A stretch of 64,000 nucleotides of DNA from Chitinophagaceae bacterium (GCA_016704325.1 JADJAG010000011.1:310001-374000); one strand, 5' to 3'; positions 54,822 to 63,373 are shown, numbered from the stretch's first letter. Made by a program: numbers and translations. The notes: a model not told the origin generated them from the sequence alone.

Positions 54822-55332
54822 TTAGCGGTTCGTTATTTTTTCTGATGTCGGTTCATAGTAAAATACTGTTGCACCTGAGTTTAGTGTTTTTGTCTTAATG
54901 AGTTTGAGCATTATTCTGTCCTTGATTTGATCAAACAGTCTTAGACCTTTCCCTTCAATGATAGGGTGGACACAAATTTGAAATTCGTCAATTAAATTAC
55001 TGTTTAGCAGTTGAATAATCAAACTCCGACTTCCCACCGAAATATCTTTCCCTGATTGCTGTTTAAGTTCCAAAGTTTGTGTTGGAGAAAACAAGTTTTG
55101 GAATTCTGTCTATTGAAATTGCAAAGTCGTTCATTGATTTTTTACCAGAAGGATTTTGCACTATTGTTTTCCAAAACTGCATAAGTTCGTAGGTTGTCCG
55201 TCCATATAAAATAACTCCTGTATTATCCAGTAGGTCAGAATAATGTTGATGTAAATCTTCACTAGGAATTCCAGTTGTATGGTCGCAAACACCGTCAAGT
55301 GTCATATTAAAAGCTGCAATTACTTTTCTCAT
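54822..55332 (-). pseudogene. RibD_C/DHFR-like pseudogene with internal deletion
   Basis: Two overlapping frames make up one RibD_C protein: MRKVIAAFNMTLDGVCDHTT ... RIPKLVFSNT (55332-55063), then LELKQQSGKDISVGSRSLII ... HPIIEGKGLRLFD (to 54822). Comparison with relatives suggests that about 17 residues between LVFSNT and LELKQQ are missing, so a deletion and frame change occurred together. Its stop overlaps an AACGAACCGCTAA motif that also ends the DUF4287 gene, a probable leftover of a lost attC-like site. Confidence 0.85.
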
Positions 55333-55388
55333 ACTTTATAATTTTTAATTGTCTGTCTTTTTTTACTGGTGTCGTCGGTTACAATGAC

Positions 55389-55500
55389 TGTTAACGGTTT
55401 GCGGGTTTAAGAAGTTGGAGATTTCGGAGCACAAAACTGTCTGCCAGCACGAAAGTTTGATTGGAAAACGGAACTTGATTTAACCAACTGGCCAATTCGG
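55389..55500 (-). repeat. attC-like half-site B
   Basis: Carries the left arm of site A nearly unchanged: TTTGCGGGTTTAAGAAGTTG then GATTTCGGAGCACAAAACTG, with an AACCGTTAAC end on the minus strand. The matching right arm is absent, and the sequence continues into a GGCCAATT-rich stretch. A truncated copy between the DHFR-like pseudogene and site C. Confidence 0.5.
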
Positions 55501-55644
55501 CCAATTAGCGGCCATTTATTTCAACACATATTTTGTACCTCTACCTATGTTGCCTTTTCTAATGATTATACCCAACTCAACCATTAATTGCAAGTCCTCA
55601 GTGGAACAAAGGAAAGTTATTTCGAAGCACTCAGGTAGCTTTGC

Positions 55645-55775
55645 GCATAACGGTTAGGGGCTTGGCGAAGGTGGCGTTTTCACCATTAAGTTTTATCCGA
55701 AACGCGCATTTCAAATTTACGGAAAATTGTCATACGAAGCACAAAACCGCCACTTTAGCCAAGCCGCCGTTAGCA
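55645..55775 (-). repeat. attC-like palindromic repeat C
   Basis: GCATAACGG (55645-55653) and CCGTTAGCA (55767-55775) bound a 131-bp imperfect palindrome: GGGGCTTGGCGAAGGTGGCG pairs with CGCCACTTTAGCCAAGCC. Read on the minus strand it ends in CGTTATGC, one mismatch from CGTTRRRY. It follows the PDDEXK nuclease gene at its 3' side. The best-preserved site of the series. Confidence 0.6.
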
Positions 55776-56003
55776 GTAGGCCTTCGTTCTGGATGTCAAT
55801 GAAACGCTTGCCTGTCCAGCCTTTTGTCTTACTGTCTGAATGAGTGTCGGTGGTGCGTGACGTATTTTTTATTTTTCAGAAGTGAGGAGATTTTTTAATT
55901 CAATTTTTCCGGGGGAGGGGGAGAAACTTTGAAGCTCTTTTACATTTTTTGGTTTGCGTGTCGGCCTGTGCGAATTGTAAATGTGTTTACAAGTGTGTGT
56001 CGG

Positions 56004-57107
56004 CTATTTGTTGGCCAGCAATTCTCTCATTTTCTTTTGAAGCACTTTTTTGTCTGGCAGGTATAACTGGTATTTTGAAACGAAAATTTTATTTGAAATT
56101 CCTCTTGTCGCATATTCCACCGTTACATCGTCCTTGTGCTTTGAAAGGATAATTCCTATGGGTGGATTGTCACCCTTTACGTTTTGTTCGGTGTCAAAGT
56201 AATTCAGGTAAAGATTCATTTGTCCGATATCGTGGTGCTTTACCGATTTTACTTTCAGGTCTATGAGCACGAAGCATTTTAAAATACGGTGATAAAATAC
56301 CAGGTCAACGTATAAGTGTGTATTATCAAGCGTAATGCGGTATTGTCTGCCGATGAAAGCAAAACCCTTTCCGAGTTCAAGTATGAAGCTTTGCAGGTTG
56401 TCAATGATGCGCTGCTCCAAATGCTTTTCATTGTATTGGTAGTCTTCGGGAATTTGCAGGAATTCTAAAACATAAGGATCCCTGGCAATGTCTGTTTCCT
56501 TTTCAATGATATGTCCTTTGCTTGCCAGCTTCATTACTCCTTTGCCATCTTTGCTCAAAGCAATGCGTTCAAACAATGCAGTGTCCATTTGTCTGCGTAG
56601 TTCTCTCACCGACCAGTTTTCGTGGATGGCGGTTTGTTGGTAGAAGCCTGTTTCCTGCTCGGTATTGCATTTCAACAGTTCATAATAATGCGACCAGCTA
56701 AGTTGATGTAATACTGTCAAACCACTTGATTTCACAGCCTTCTTCTTCTGTCCTGACACTGTCAGGACACGTTTTGAAGCCTTCTTTTTTGCTTGTCCTG
56801 ACACTGTCAGAACAGCGTCCAGTAACTGAAAACGGAGATAAAAGTTCCGCATCGCAAACAAGTTGGAGCGGCTGAACCCTTTTCCTAATTCAAGTGTCAA
56901 TTCCTTTGAGAGGTCAATAAACAGGGTTCTTAACGAAACTTCATCGTATTTTTCACTATGCTCTTTTTGAACGATCAGTTTCCCAACCGTCCAATAGGTC
57001 TGAAGTAATTCAATATTGATATTACGGGCAATGTTGTGCCTTGCCTGTTCTACCAGCAGCCTGATTTCAGCTATCAGGTCATTATAAGTGTTCTTAGCCA
57101 GTTTCAT
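56004..57107 (-). CDS. PDDEXK nuclease-domain protein (DUF1016/YhcG family)
   Basis: 367 residues. The N-terminal DUF1016 part reads TYWTVGKLIVQKE, FSRSNLFAMRNFYL and LSWSHYYELLKCNTEQETGFYQ; the C-terminal PDDEXK nuclease-like part has FIGRQYRITLDNTHLYVDLVFYHRILKCFVLIDLKVK (shown in part: LYVDLVFYHRILKCFVLIDL) with D and K candidates. DUF1016 proteins are found in accessory and defence-type loci. Two in-frame copies of a 45-bp unit (RVLTVSGQ-type phrases) insert about 30 residues before LSWSHY. The upstream XRE gene overlaps by four nucleotides. Confidence 0.9.
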   Translation of the reverse strand: MKLAKNTYNDLIAEIRLLVEQARHNIARNINIELLQTYWTVGKLIVQKEHSEKYDEVSLRTLFIDLSKELTLELGKGFSRSNLFAMRNFYLRFQLLDAVLTVSGQAKKKASKRVLTVSGQKKKAVKSSGLTVLHQLSWSHYYELLKCNTEQETGFYQQTAIHENWSVRELRRQMDTALFERIALSKDGKGVMKLASKGHIIEKETDIARDPYVLEFLQIPEDYQYNEKHLEQRIIDNLQSFILELGKGFAFIGRQYRITLDNTHLYVDLVFYHRILKCFVLIDLKVKSVKHHDIGQMNLYLNYFDTEQNVKGDNPPIGIILSKHKDDVTVEYATRGISNKIFVSKYQLYLPDKKVLQKKMRELLANK

Positions 57108-57319
57108 TTTTCAAGTTTGAGATGGCCGCAAACTTCCTTTAAAATCTCGCAGGGATCAACATTGATGGCAAGAGCAATGAGATACCGTTCGTCTGCTCTT
57201 AGCTTAGTAGAAGTATTCAAAGTCAGTTCACTAATACGGACTTTGCTTATCCCGGTTCTTCGTGATACTTCGGATTTATTAACCGACCTTTTTGCAAGGT
57301 ATTTACCAAGTGGAGTCAT
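57104..57319 (-). CDS. Small XRE-type HTH protein
   Basis: 71 residues made almost wholly of one helix-turn-helix: TPLGKYLAKRSVNKSEVSRR then TGISKVRISELTL. It is encoded just upstream of the PDDEXK gene with an ATGA-type overlap, so the pair is translationally coupled; a regulator plus nuclease unit is likely. The short length suggests a repressor subunit rather than an antitoxin with a separate binding domain. Confidence 0.85.
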   Translation of the reverse strand: MTPLGKYLAKRSVNKSEVSRRTGISKVRISELTLNTSTKLRADERYLIALAINVDPCEILKEVCGHLKLEK

Positions 57320-57474
57320 CTGATTATTAAGATTTTCTTATCCAAAGTTCATATGAAAATGCCAAATGTTAATTAAATCCGTACACTTGATTTGTATTAT
57401 GAATTATAGCCCTTAAAATTGTACAGAAATTTTGTAAATACGTACATCTGATATTAACTAAATATTCAATCGCA

Positions 57475-57561
57475 ATGAGACAATTCACAAAAGCTGATTT
57501 GGAATCACTCGTTTCCTGTCAAAAAGAACAACACATTAAAAATGACCGGCTAATTTTGTAG
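57475..57561 (+). pseudogene. Possible truncated N-terminus of a lost gene
   Basis: A 28-codon plus-strand frame, MRQFTKADLESLVSCQKEQH then IKNDRLIL. The start resembles the N-termini of some release-factor-like (baeRF) proteins, which begin with a similar FTKxDLxxL phrase, but the continuation does not fit. It is the only plus-strand coding trace in this stretch. Low confidence. Confidence 0.25.
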
Positions 57562-57639
57562 CTGGCGTGGTGAACAGGCTTACAATGTAATTACCTGAAT
57601 AAAATGATCAGATCATCCTTCAAATAGTAACCATAAAAG

Positions 57640-57875
57640 CAAAACTGTATAATTGGTATCGTAAAATCAGGCACCACATAGGTTATACATGCCTGAATCA
57701 TATCCTGATCTAAAGTCATACATCCTGATGCAATTATTGAAACCCCATAACTAAGACTATAACTCCACTTCACCGGGCGATCGAAGCTTTCGCGCTGAAA
57801 AGCGGGACAGGCTATTCAACGCAGGATTAAATCGCTGCTTCGCTTCGAGCGTTTAATCCTTATATGTTATAAGCC
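57640..57875 (-). repeat. Dispersed ~240-bp repeat with attC-like end J2
   Basis: Second copy of the repeat at 54300-54551. Its attC-like end (57810-57875) is compact: on the minus strand GGCTTATAAC ... GGATTAAA ... TTTAATCC ... GTTGAATAGCC, with R-box GTTGAAT a perfect GTTRRRY. It lies directly after the HNH-like gene. The rest of 57320-57891 shows no convincing gene. Confidence 0.65.
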
Positions 57876-57891
57876 GTTTTTCTATGTCGCA

Positions 57892-58890
57892 TTAAGTTTT
57901 GTCGTTCCATTTTCTTTGAGTCCCATTAGCTTTTTTACTGTCAATCCAAGTCAACATTTTTTTGATAGCTTCAACATTTGTCAAGTAGTCAACATTAGGT
58001 CCCATTGGGTCCATTGTAACTGAAAATTCACTTGACTTTTCAAACCTGTTTTTAAGTTCAAGTATTGTTTCTTCAATTGGTTTGATTGTCAATGGAATGA
58101 TTGTCGCAAAAGGTCGCTCGCTGCTTTTAGTCGTCAAAGAGAAGATTGGCAAAATGGCTTCAAGACCTGCTTCCGTAATAAACGGAACACCGTAAATTTC
58201 TTTCGGAAAAAGAGGTTGAAACCAAAACTCTTTCGGATAACTTGTTTTCTCTGGATGTTGAAGTTGTTGCCTAATTCTATCATAGGTTGGATTAAGAATA
58301 AAGGAATAGCCGTATTTAGAAAAGGTCATTAAAAATCCTGCTTTGAGTAACGCTAATTGTAATTTAAAAGGATCAACAGGTGTTTTTAAAAATGTTAAAT
58401 TGATTATTCGGTCAGGTAAGATATTCTTAATAAATGTTTCCAGCTTTGTCGGGTGATTAGTTTTGTTTTTATGTATGGCTGTAATTTTTCCATCCTCTTC
58501 AATTCTAATTGTTCCTTGAACAGTCGTTCCATTATGTTCAAACTTTGCGTTAAACTCAGTTTTTGGTAAAAATTGAGAACGGTCGAGTTCCCTCATGCGC
58601 TCTTTAAGATGATAGTCAATTGTTTGTCCGCAATGATTATTGCACCTTTTACAAGTCAAGCTATTGGCCTTTCCTCCAAGTGATTTTGGTGGTGCATCTT
58701 CTAATGTTAAAGGATTTTTTATGGTTTGGTCTAAAGCCTCAACTGAAAAATGGTCTAAGCAAATTGGACATATGTATGTTCTTTCAAATTTTGGAGTGAT
58801 GGTGGGCAATAAGCCAAGTTCAGCTAACAATTTTAGATTGTCAGCGAATTTGTCAAAAATTACTTTCCTTTTTTTATCTCCGTTGGTCAT
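57892..58890 (-). CDS. HNH-like zinc-finger protein, possible nuclease
   Basis: About 332 residues. The N-terminal part has a CPICLDHF knuckle, LEDAPPKSLGGK and LTCKRCNNHCG: the layout of an HNH endonuclease fold (CxxC ... D/H-x-x-P ... CxxC), with the usual catalytic His replaced by Asp in the LED-APP segment. The rest is unrecognised. The frame opens at TTG 58911 inside the previous gene, but ATG 58890 is the first ATG. It follows the HtrA-TPR gene with 11 nt to spare, so the two are likely a unit. Activity is uncertain. Confidence 0.7.
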   Translation of the reverse strand: MTNGDKKRKVIFDKFADNLKLLAELGLLPTITPKFERTYICPICLDHFSVEALDQTIKNPLTLEDAPPKSLGGKANSLTCKRCNNHCGQTIDYHLKERMRELDRSQFLPKTEFNAKFEHNGTTVQGTIRIEEDGKITAIHKNKTNHPTKLETFIKNILPDRIINLTFLKTPVDPFKLQLALLKAGFLMTFSKYGYSFILNPTYDRIRQQLQHPEKTSYPKEFWFQPLFPKEIYGVPFITEAGLEAILPIFSLTTKSSERPFATIIPLTIKPIEETILELKNRFEKSSEFSVTMDPMGPNVDYLTNVEAIKKMLTWIDSKKANGTQRKWNDKT

Positions 58891-58901
58891 TTTATTACAG
58901 A

Positions 58902-60521
58902 TTACTTGCAATTTTTACTTATCCAATCTTTTAATTGAGTGTCGGAATAATTAGATAATTTATAAGCATCCTTCCAGTCTCTGCAAGCACCAGTAAAATC
59001 TTCAAGCCAAGTTTTACAATTGCCACGGTATTTTAGTAGATAAGCATTCTCGCCCATTAAATTTATAGCTATATCAAAGTCAGTCGCTGCTTTCTTCCAT
59101 TCTTTTTGTGCCATATAAACAAATGCTCTATGTTGATAATAGTCTCCCTGATTTGGTCTATTTCTTATTGCATAGCTTATGTCCTCTAAAGCTTTTTCAA
59201 AATCCCGTTTTTGTCTGTAATAAACGGTGTATCTGTTGAAATAATAAATATCATTCGTTGGGTTTAGTTCAATTGCTTTGGTAAAGTATTGGAGAGCATC
59301 ATAATTGTTGTCAAGAATATAAGATATGATGCCCATTATATTGTAGGCATCGTGGTCAGCTTTGTTATTTTCAACATTTTCCGACAATAATAGTTTTGCT
59401 TCATTATAATCTTTTGTTTCAAGTTTAGTCAATGCAAACTGTCTGCTGTAATCAGTTGTTTGTTGATTTTCGATGTTATGAAATTTGCTTAAATCCAAAT
59501 TCAAAAAACTCCAAGAACTGGATATGCCTTCCATTATATTAACTTTTGAAACTGTTTTAGGAATAGGAGGAAAATATATTTTAAATCGTTTTGTTTCTCC
59601 TAAAGCTACCTGCGTTCCGTTTTCTCTTGAAGTTCCGATTGTTGAACCAGTTGTAAAATATTTTTCCATTGTATTTAAATCTTGGATGTAAAAAGTCTTA
59701 TCCTTCGTGTTTAATTGTGTCCATATTAGCAGATGTTCACCATAACCCATTGATACATTTGTAAACGAAAAATTAAGAATTGTCTTGTCAATTTGATAAT
59801 CAATCGAGTTTAGGATGAGCTCGGAATTTTCTTTACACTGCTCATTAATTACAATAAAATTGGTGCTTGTATTTGAAGTAAGTTTTTTATTTTGAACATT
59901 TAATTTGGAAATCATTTTTGAAGCGACTGCAAAATTCAAATTTTGTCCTTCGGTATATTGAAAGGTTGCAACCCCAATAACTTTTCCGTCCATCGTCATA
60001 ACAGGACTACCACTACTACCTGGTGAAATTGGTGCGGTTATTTGGATTACTTGTTCGTAACCTTCGGTTTCTCTTAAAGATGAGACTATGCCTTCGGAAA
60101 CTGAACTCTCAAAGCCGTGTGGATTTCCGATGACAAATATTTTTTCTCCTTTTTGAAGTTCAGTTGTCTTGATCGTTAGCAACGGAAAGATTTTTCCATC
60201 TGTGTTTTCTATTTTAAATTTGATTAGGTCGGCGTCTTGATTTGATTCTAATATTTGAGTTATTTTATATGTTGTTTTGTCATTCAGTTTAATAATAGCC
60301 GTAGATGCACCTTTCAAAACGTGGAAATTAGTAATCCCCGTTCCATTACTTGAAATGAAAAATCCTGTCCCCGAACCACTTGGCACACCAAAATCGTCAT
60401 AGGTAAATACAGAAAAAACTGCTTTTTCGTTAGTCGCAATTAGGTCTTTGAATGAAACTTGTCCCAATGAAATTACTGAAACTGCGGTCAGTAAGAATAG
60501 TGTCAAGATACTTTTTTTCAT
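58902..60521 (-). CDS. Trypsin-like serine protease with C-terminal TPR repeats
   Basis: 539 residues. A signal peptide (LTLFLLTAVSVISLGQ) precedes a trypsin-like (HtrA-type) protease domain (about 28-215): catalytic triad H67 (ITNFHVL), D98 (DADLIKF) and S170 (SPGSSGSPV). Then about 150 unassigned residues and four TPR-type repeats (about 375-530: AYNIMGIISYILDNNYDALQ, IYYFNRYTVYYRQKRDFEKA, DYYQHRAFVYMAQKEWKKAA). No PDZ domain. The signal peptide suggests the periplasm. Protease plus TPR pairs occur in some defence systems, but here export argues against an intracellular role. Confidence 0.88.
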   Translation of the reverse strand: MKKSILTLFLLTAVSVISLGQVSFKDLIATNEKAVFSVFTYDDFGVPSGSGTGFFISSNGTGITNFHVLKGASTAIIKLNDKTTYKITQILESNQDADLIKFKIENTDGKIFPLLTIKTTELQKGEKIFVIGNPHGFESSVSEGIVSSLRETEGYEQVIQITAPISPGSSGSPVMTMDGKVIGVATFQYTEGQNLNFAVASKMISKLNVQNKKLTSNTSTNFIVINEQCKENSELILNSIDYQIDKTILNFSFTNVSMGYGEHLLIWTQLNTKDKTFYIQDLNTMEKYFTTGSTIGTSRENGTQVALGETKRFKIYFPPIPKTVSKVNIMEGISSSWSFLNLDLSKFHNIENQQTTDYSRQFALTKLETKDYNEAKLLLSENVENNKADHDAYNIMGIISYILDNNYDALQYFTKAIELNPTNDIYYFNRYTVYYRQKRDFEKALEDISYAIRNRPNQGDYYQHRAFVYMAQKEWKKAATDFDIAINLMGENAYLLKYRGNCKTWLEDFTGACRDWKDAYKLSNYSDTQLKDWISKNCK

Positions 60522-60544
60522 ATTGCTGTCTGTTTTTAAAATGG

Positions 60545-60678
60545 CTTATAACGTTTTGCAGCTACCCGAAAGGCGGGACTTTTACCACAAAACTTGATTT
60601 GAAAAACTAATGTTTGATTAACCACAAAATTGTCTTTGGAACACGAAACCGCACCTTTTGGGTAGCTGCTGTTAGGTG
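60545..60678 (-). repeat. attC-like palindromic repeat D
   Basis: Read on the minus strand: ACCTAACAGCAGCTACCC ... GGGTAGCTGCAAAACG then TTATAAG. The R-box ACCTAAC fits RYYYAAC exactly. The same AACAGC ... GCAAAACGTT layout occurs in site A. It follows the DUF262 gene across a 135-bp spacer (60679-60813); the overlapping small ORFs are not real genes. Confidence 0.6.
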
Positions 60679-60813
60679 CTGGCGTTCTGTCTGTCGTTGC
60701 TCTGTTGTCCATTGTATGTAGTGTCTTTGGTGCGTTGGCTTGGGGGCTCTTTTGCTTTTTTTGATTGGCTTTGTGCGGTTGAAAAAAAGCAAATGTGCCA
60801 CCAAATGCGTTGG

Positions 60814-62583
60814 CTAAATTTTCCAATGTGTCGTAATTAGTTCTTTTAGTTTTTTCTCACGTTTAATAAAAAAGTCCTTTAAATTATTTTGCTCAAATTC
60901 TTTTATGTCTGCAAATTCCAGTAAATAACCGTCCTTAATTAACTTAGGGATTCGCTTAGAAATTGTCAACGTGTCTAACTCGTTTGCCAAGTGTCTTGGA
61001 ACCATTGTATAGCTACATAGTGCCAATATAAGTTTGTCCTTAAGTCCTTTTGGTAAACCAAGTTTCTCGCTGTCGAAGTCTTCAACTTTTAAGAATTGAT
61101 ACAACACGTAAGAGTTTTTTCTACGTTGGAAATATATGTTTTCAAATTCAATGTTGGGGTTTTTGTTGCTGAACAAACGAGATAGAATATATTTTGAATT
61201 TGAATCAAAACGAGAATAATCTTCTTTAAGGTATCTTAATTTATACTCTGTGATTTCTGCATTTAATTTGGCAACAAGACTATTGATTTCAATGTTCCTA
61301 ATTTCTTTAACCTTAATATAGATTGCATTCCTGATTGAACTGTGGGTAATTGGTTCAGCCAAAAGCATTCTGAAAACACCAAACGCATCAATGAATCTTA
61401 TTACCGTTTCTATTTTTTTATTAATGGTTTCTTCATCATCTGTTTTTTGAATAGGTGAAAGAATTAATGGAAAATTTAGTGATGGAGAACCTTTATAAGA
61501 AATAAGTTTTAGACGATGTTCGGGAAGTTCATCGCTGTTTTCAAAGTTTTTCAATTTGATGTATAAGTCGCTGAAAAAATTGAAGTCGGATTTAACAAAG
61601 AAATAGAATGAATTCGGGTCTTTATTATCTAGGAGAAGTTTCGATTCGCTGGCTTCCTTATATTTTGTATTCTCTTGCGTCCAACTGCTAAATCTAGTTC
61701 CTATTTTTTCAAAGTCCTTGTTTTCAGAATCCTTTTCTGTTGTTCTGATTGTTACTGCATATTTTGCCCTTAACCATGCTTTAAAGAAATCTTGGTCGTC
61801 ATCAATGCTGTTTAGAATACTAATTTTGTTCTTCCAAATGTGGTCAAGCTCTTTGATTTTACTTTCTTCCTTAACATTTGAGAGTAGGAAACTTTTCAAA
61901 AGTTCGGTTTGAGTTAAATTCAAACCTCTATCATTCATTGTTTCAAATATTGTGTAAGCACTTTCACTTGTTTGGGTTAAGATTTCAATGAAAACAAGTT
62001 TCTCCGTTAGCCAATTTGAAAACAAAGGAAATACTGTTTCAGTAAATAAACTTTGTGGAAACAATTCGGAAATATCATTATAGCGTTCTAAAATTGTTTT
62101 ACATGATTCGTTCTTTAAAATTGATTCATCAAAAGGTTCGCCTTTGTGAAGGAAATTCAACATTTTATCCCTTTCAGGAATATTCATATTATAGGATTCA
62201 ACTCCGTAATGTTCTGAAAATATATATCCTTGATATTTGTCTTTCGTTTTTAAGATGTTTTTGTGTTTATGATTTAAGAAAATCATAAGCAGTATGAAAG
62301 AAGTTAACCTTTGTTGTCCGTCCACTATGCTATATTCGGAATCATCCATATATAGAACAATTGGTCCCATATAATATTTGTCATATGTGGCAACATCTTT
62401 TTGGGTATGTGCTTCTGACCAGTTTGCATTGAAGCTACGTTCTAAATCTATCAACAGGTCTTCAATATGGTTACGTTTCCATTTGTATTCTCTTTGGAAA
62501 TAACCAACCTTGTAATGTCTTTCGAAAAGCATATCTTTTAGTGATTTGCTTTTTGCATCAATGTTATTTGCAGCGTTATTCAT
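60814..62583 (-). CDS. DUF262 (GmrSD/SspE-type) protein with C-terminal winged helix
   Basis: 589 residues. The N-terminal DUF262 domain (about 15-230) holds the ParB/Srx-like motif YSIVDGQQRLTSFILL and the family start YKVGYFQREYKW. DUF262 is the NTPase/regulatory half of GmrSD-type enzymes and of SspE-like defence proteins. The C-terminal DUF1524 HNH nuclease with its HxxP motif is not recognisable; instead the end (TISKRIPKLIKDGYLLEF) looks like a winged helix. It starts 1 nt after the HEPN gene, in an operon with HsdS. Confidence 0.87.
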   Translation of the reverse strand: MNNAANNIDAKSKSLKDMLFERHYKVGYFQREYKWKRNHIEDLLIDLERSFNANWSEAHTQKDVATYDKYYMGPIVLYMDDSEYSIVDGQQRLTSFILLMIFLNHKHKNILKTKDKYQGYIFSEHYGVESYNMNIPERDKMLNFLHKGEPFDESILKNESCKTILERYNDISELFPQSLFTETVFPLFSNWLTEKLVFIEILTQTSESAYTIFETMNDRGLNLTQTELLKSFLLSNVKEESKIKELDHIWKNKISILNSIDDDQDFFKAWLRAKYAVTIRTTEKDSENKDFEKIGTRFSSWTQENTKYKEASESKLLLDNKDPNSFYFFVKSDFNFFSDLYIKLKNFENSDELPEHRLKLISYKGSPSLNFPLILSPIQKTDDEETINKKIETVIRFIDAFGVFRMLLAEPITHSSIRNAIYIKVKEIRNIEINSLVAKLNAEITEYKLRYLKEDYSRFDSNSKYILSRLFSNKNPNIEFENIYFQRRKNSYVLYQFLKVEDFDSEKLGLPKGLKDKLILALCSYTMVPRHLANELDTLTISKRIPKLIKDGYLLEFADIKEFEQNNLKDFFIKREKKLKELITTHWKI

Positions 62584-62584
62584 C

Positions 62585-63373
62585 TTATCTCAATTCGTTA
62601 ATGATTAATTGTAAAAGGTAAAAGGCATTTTCATAAACCTTTTTGTTTGTTTCGGTTGGTGCAACTTCCCCATGAAAAAGCATACAACGCAAGGCATACA
62701 ATACTTTTATGCAACCTTTTGAAACTGTTTCTGTATCCTGAATTATTTTGCAACTGTTTTTAGCTTTTAATGTCAAGTATTCCTTTTTCAATGAAGAATC
62801 GCTAATAATACTTATTGGCTTTTTTGGGTCGATTACTTCAAACAGATTTAGAATTTTAGTTTGTATTTTTTTATCAAGTCTTATATAGTCAGTGTCCTTT
62901 TGTAGTTCTTCTAAGTCAAAGGTTGGCTTTTTAAAATCTAATAAAACTTTTCCACCCTTTGCTTCAATATATGCTTGAAAGTATGAAGATGTCTTTTCCG
63001 TTTTATATACATTGCCTTTTTCATCAGTATCTGGTTTATACTTTACCGGATTTTCGGTTAGTGAAAGATTACGAAATGAAAGTCTGCTGCCATTATGGGT
63101 TAAATGAATTTTATCTAATTGAAAATGCAATTCTGCAAAATAGCTTTGAAATTTTAAAGCATCATGTTCTATGGAATTATCTAAAAAGTTCTTAATTATT
63201 TTTCGCGGTTTACTATCTAAATGGTCTTGTAATTCCTTAATAATATCTGTGTCTTTCTTTTTTAATAGAGGATATTCATTAACATACCATGCGTTAAATG
63301 GAATCCATGCTTTTAAGAAAAACATATAATAATCAGGTTCAGCCTGTTCAAACCAAAGTTTTATATTGTTCAT
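62585..63373 (-). CDS. HEPN-like protein with RxxxxH motif
   Basis: 262 residues, no named family by eye. The C-terminal helical part ends ALRCMLFHGEVAPTETNKKV then YENAFYLLQ, containing R-C-M-L-F-H, the RX4H motif of HEPN ribonucleases. The N-terminal half begins LWFEQAEPDYYMFFLKAWIP, like the PYF/KAWIPFNAWY-type HEPN proteins of restriction islands. It may cleave RNA on infection. Overlaps the HsdS stop by four nucleotides and precedes the DUF262 gene by one nucleotide. Confidence 0.65.
   Translation of the reverse strand: MNNIKLWFEQAEPDYYMFFLKAWIPFNAWYVNEYPLLKKKDTDIIKELQDHLDSKPRKIIKNFLDNSIEHDALKFQSYFAELHFQLDKIHLTHNGSRLSFRNLSLTENPVKYKPDTDEKGNVYKTEKTSSYFQAYIEAKGGKVLLDFKKPTFDLEELQKDTDYIRLDKKIQTKILNLFEVIDPKKPISIISDSSLKKEYLTLKAKNSCKIIQDTETVSKGCIKVLYALRCMLFHGEVAPTETNKKVYENAFYLLQLIINELR

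Noticed and set aside
58902..60521. HtrA-TPR as a Pycsar/CBASS-like effector
   Set aside because: A signal peptide and no nucleotide cyclase in the neighbourhood make an intracellular signalling role unlikely.
60536..60826. 96- and 65-codon ORFs between DUF262 and the HtrA-TPR gene
   Set aside because: They cover palindrome D and a low-complexity spacer and match no protein texture; cassette-site DNA read through.
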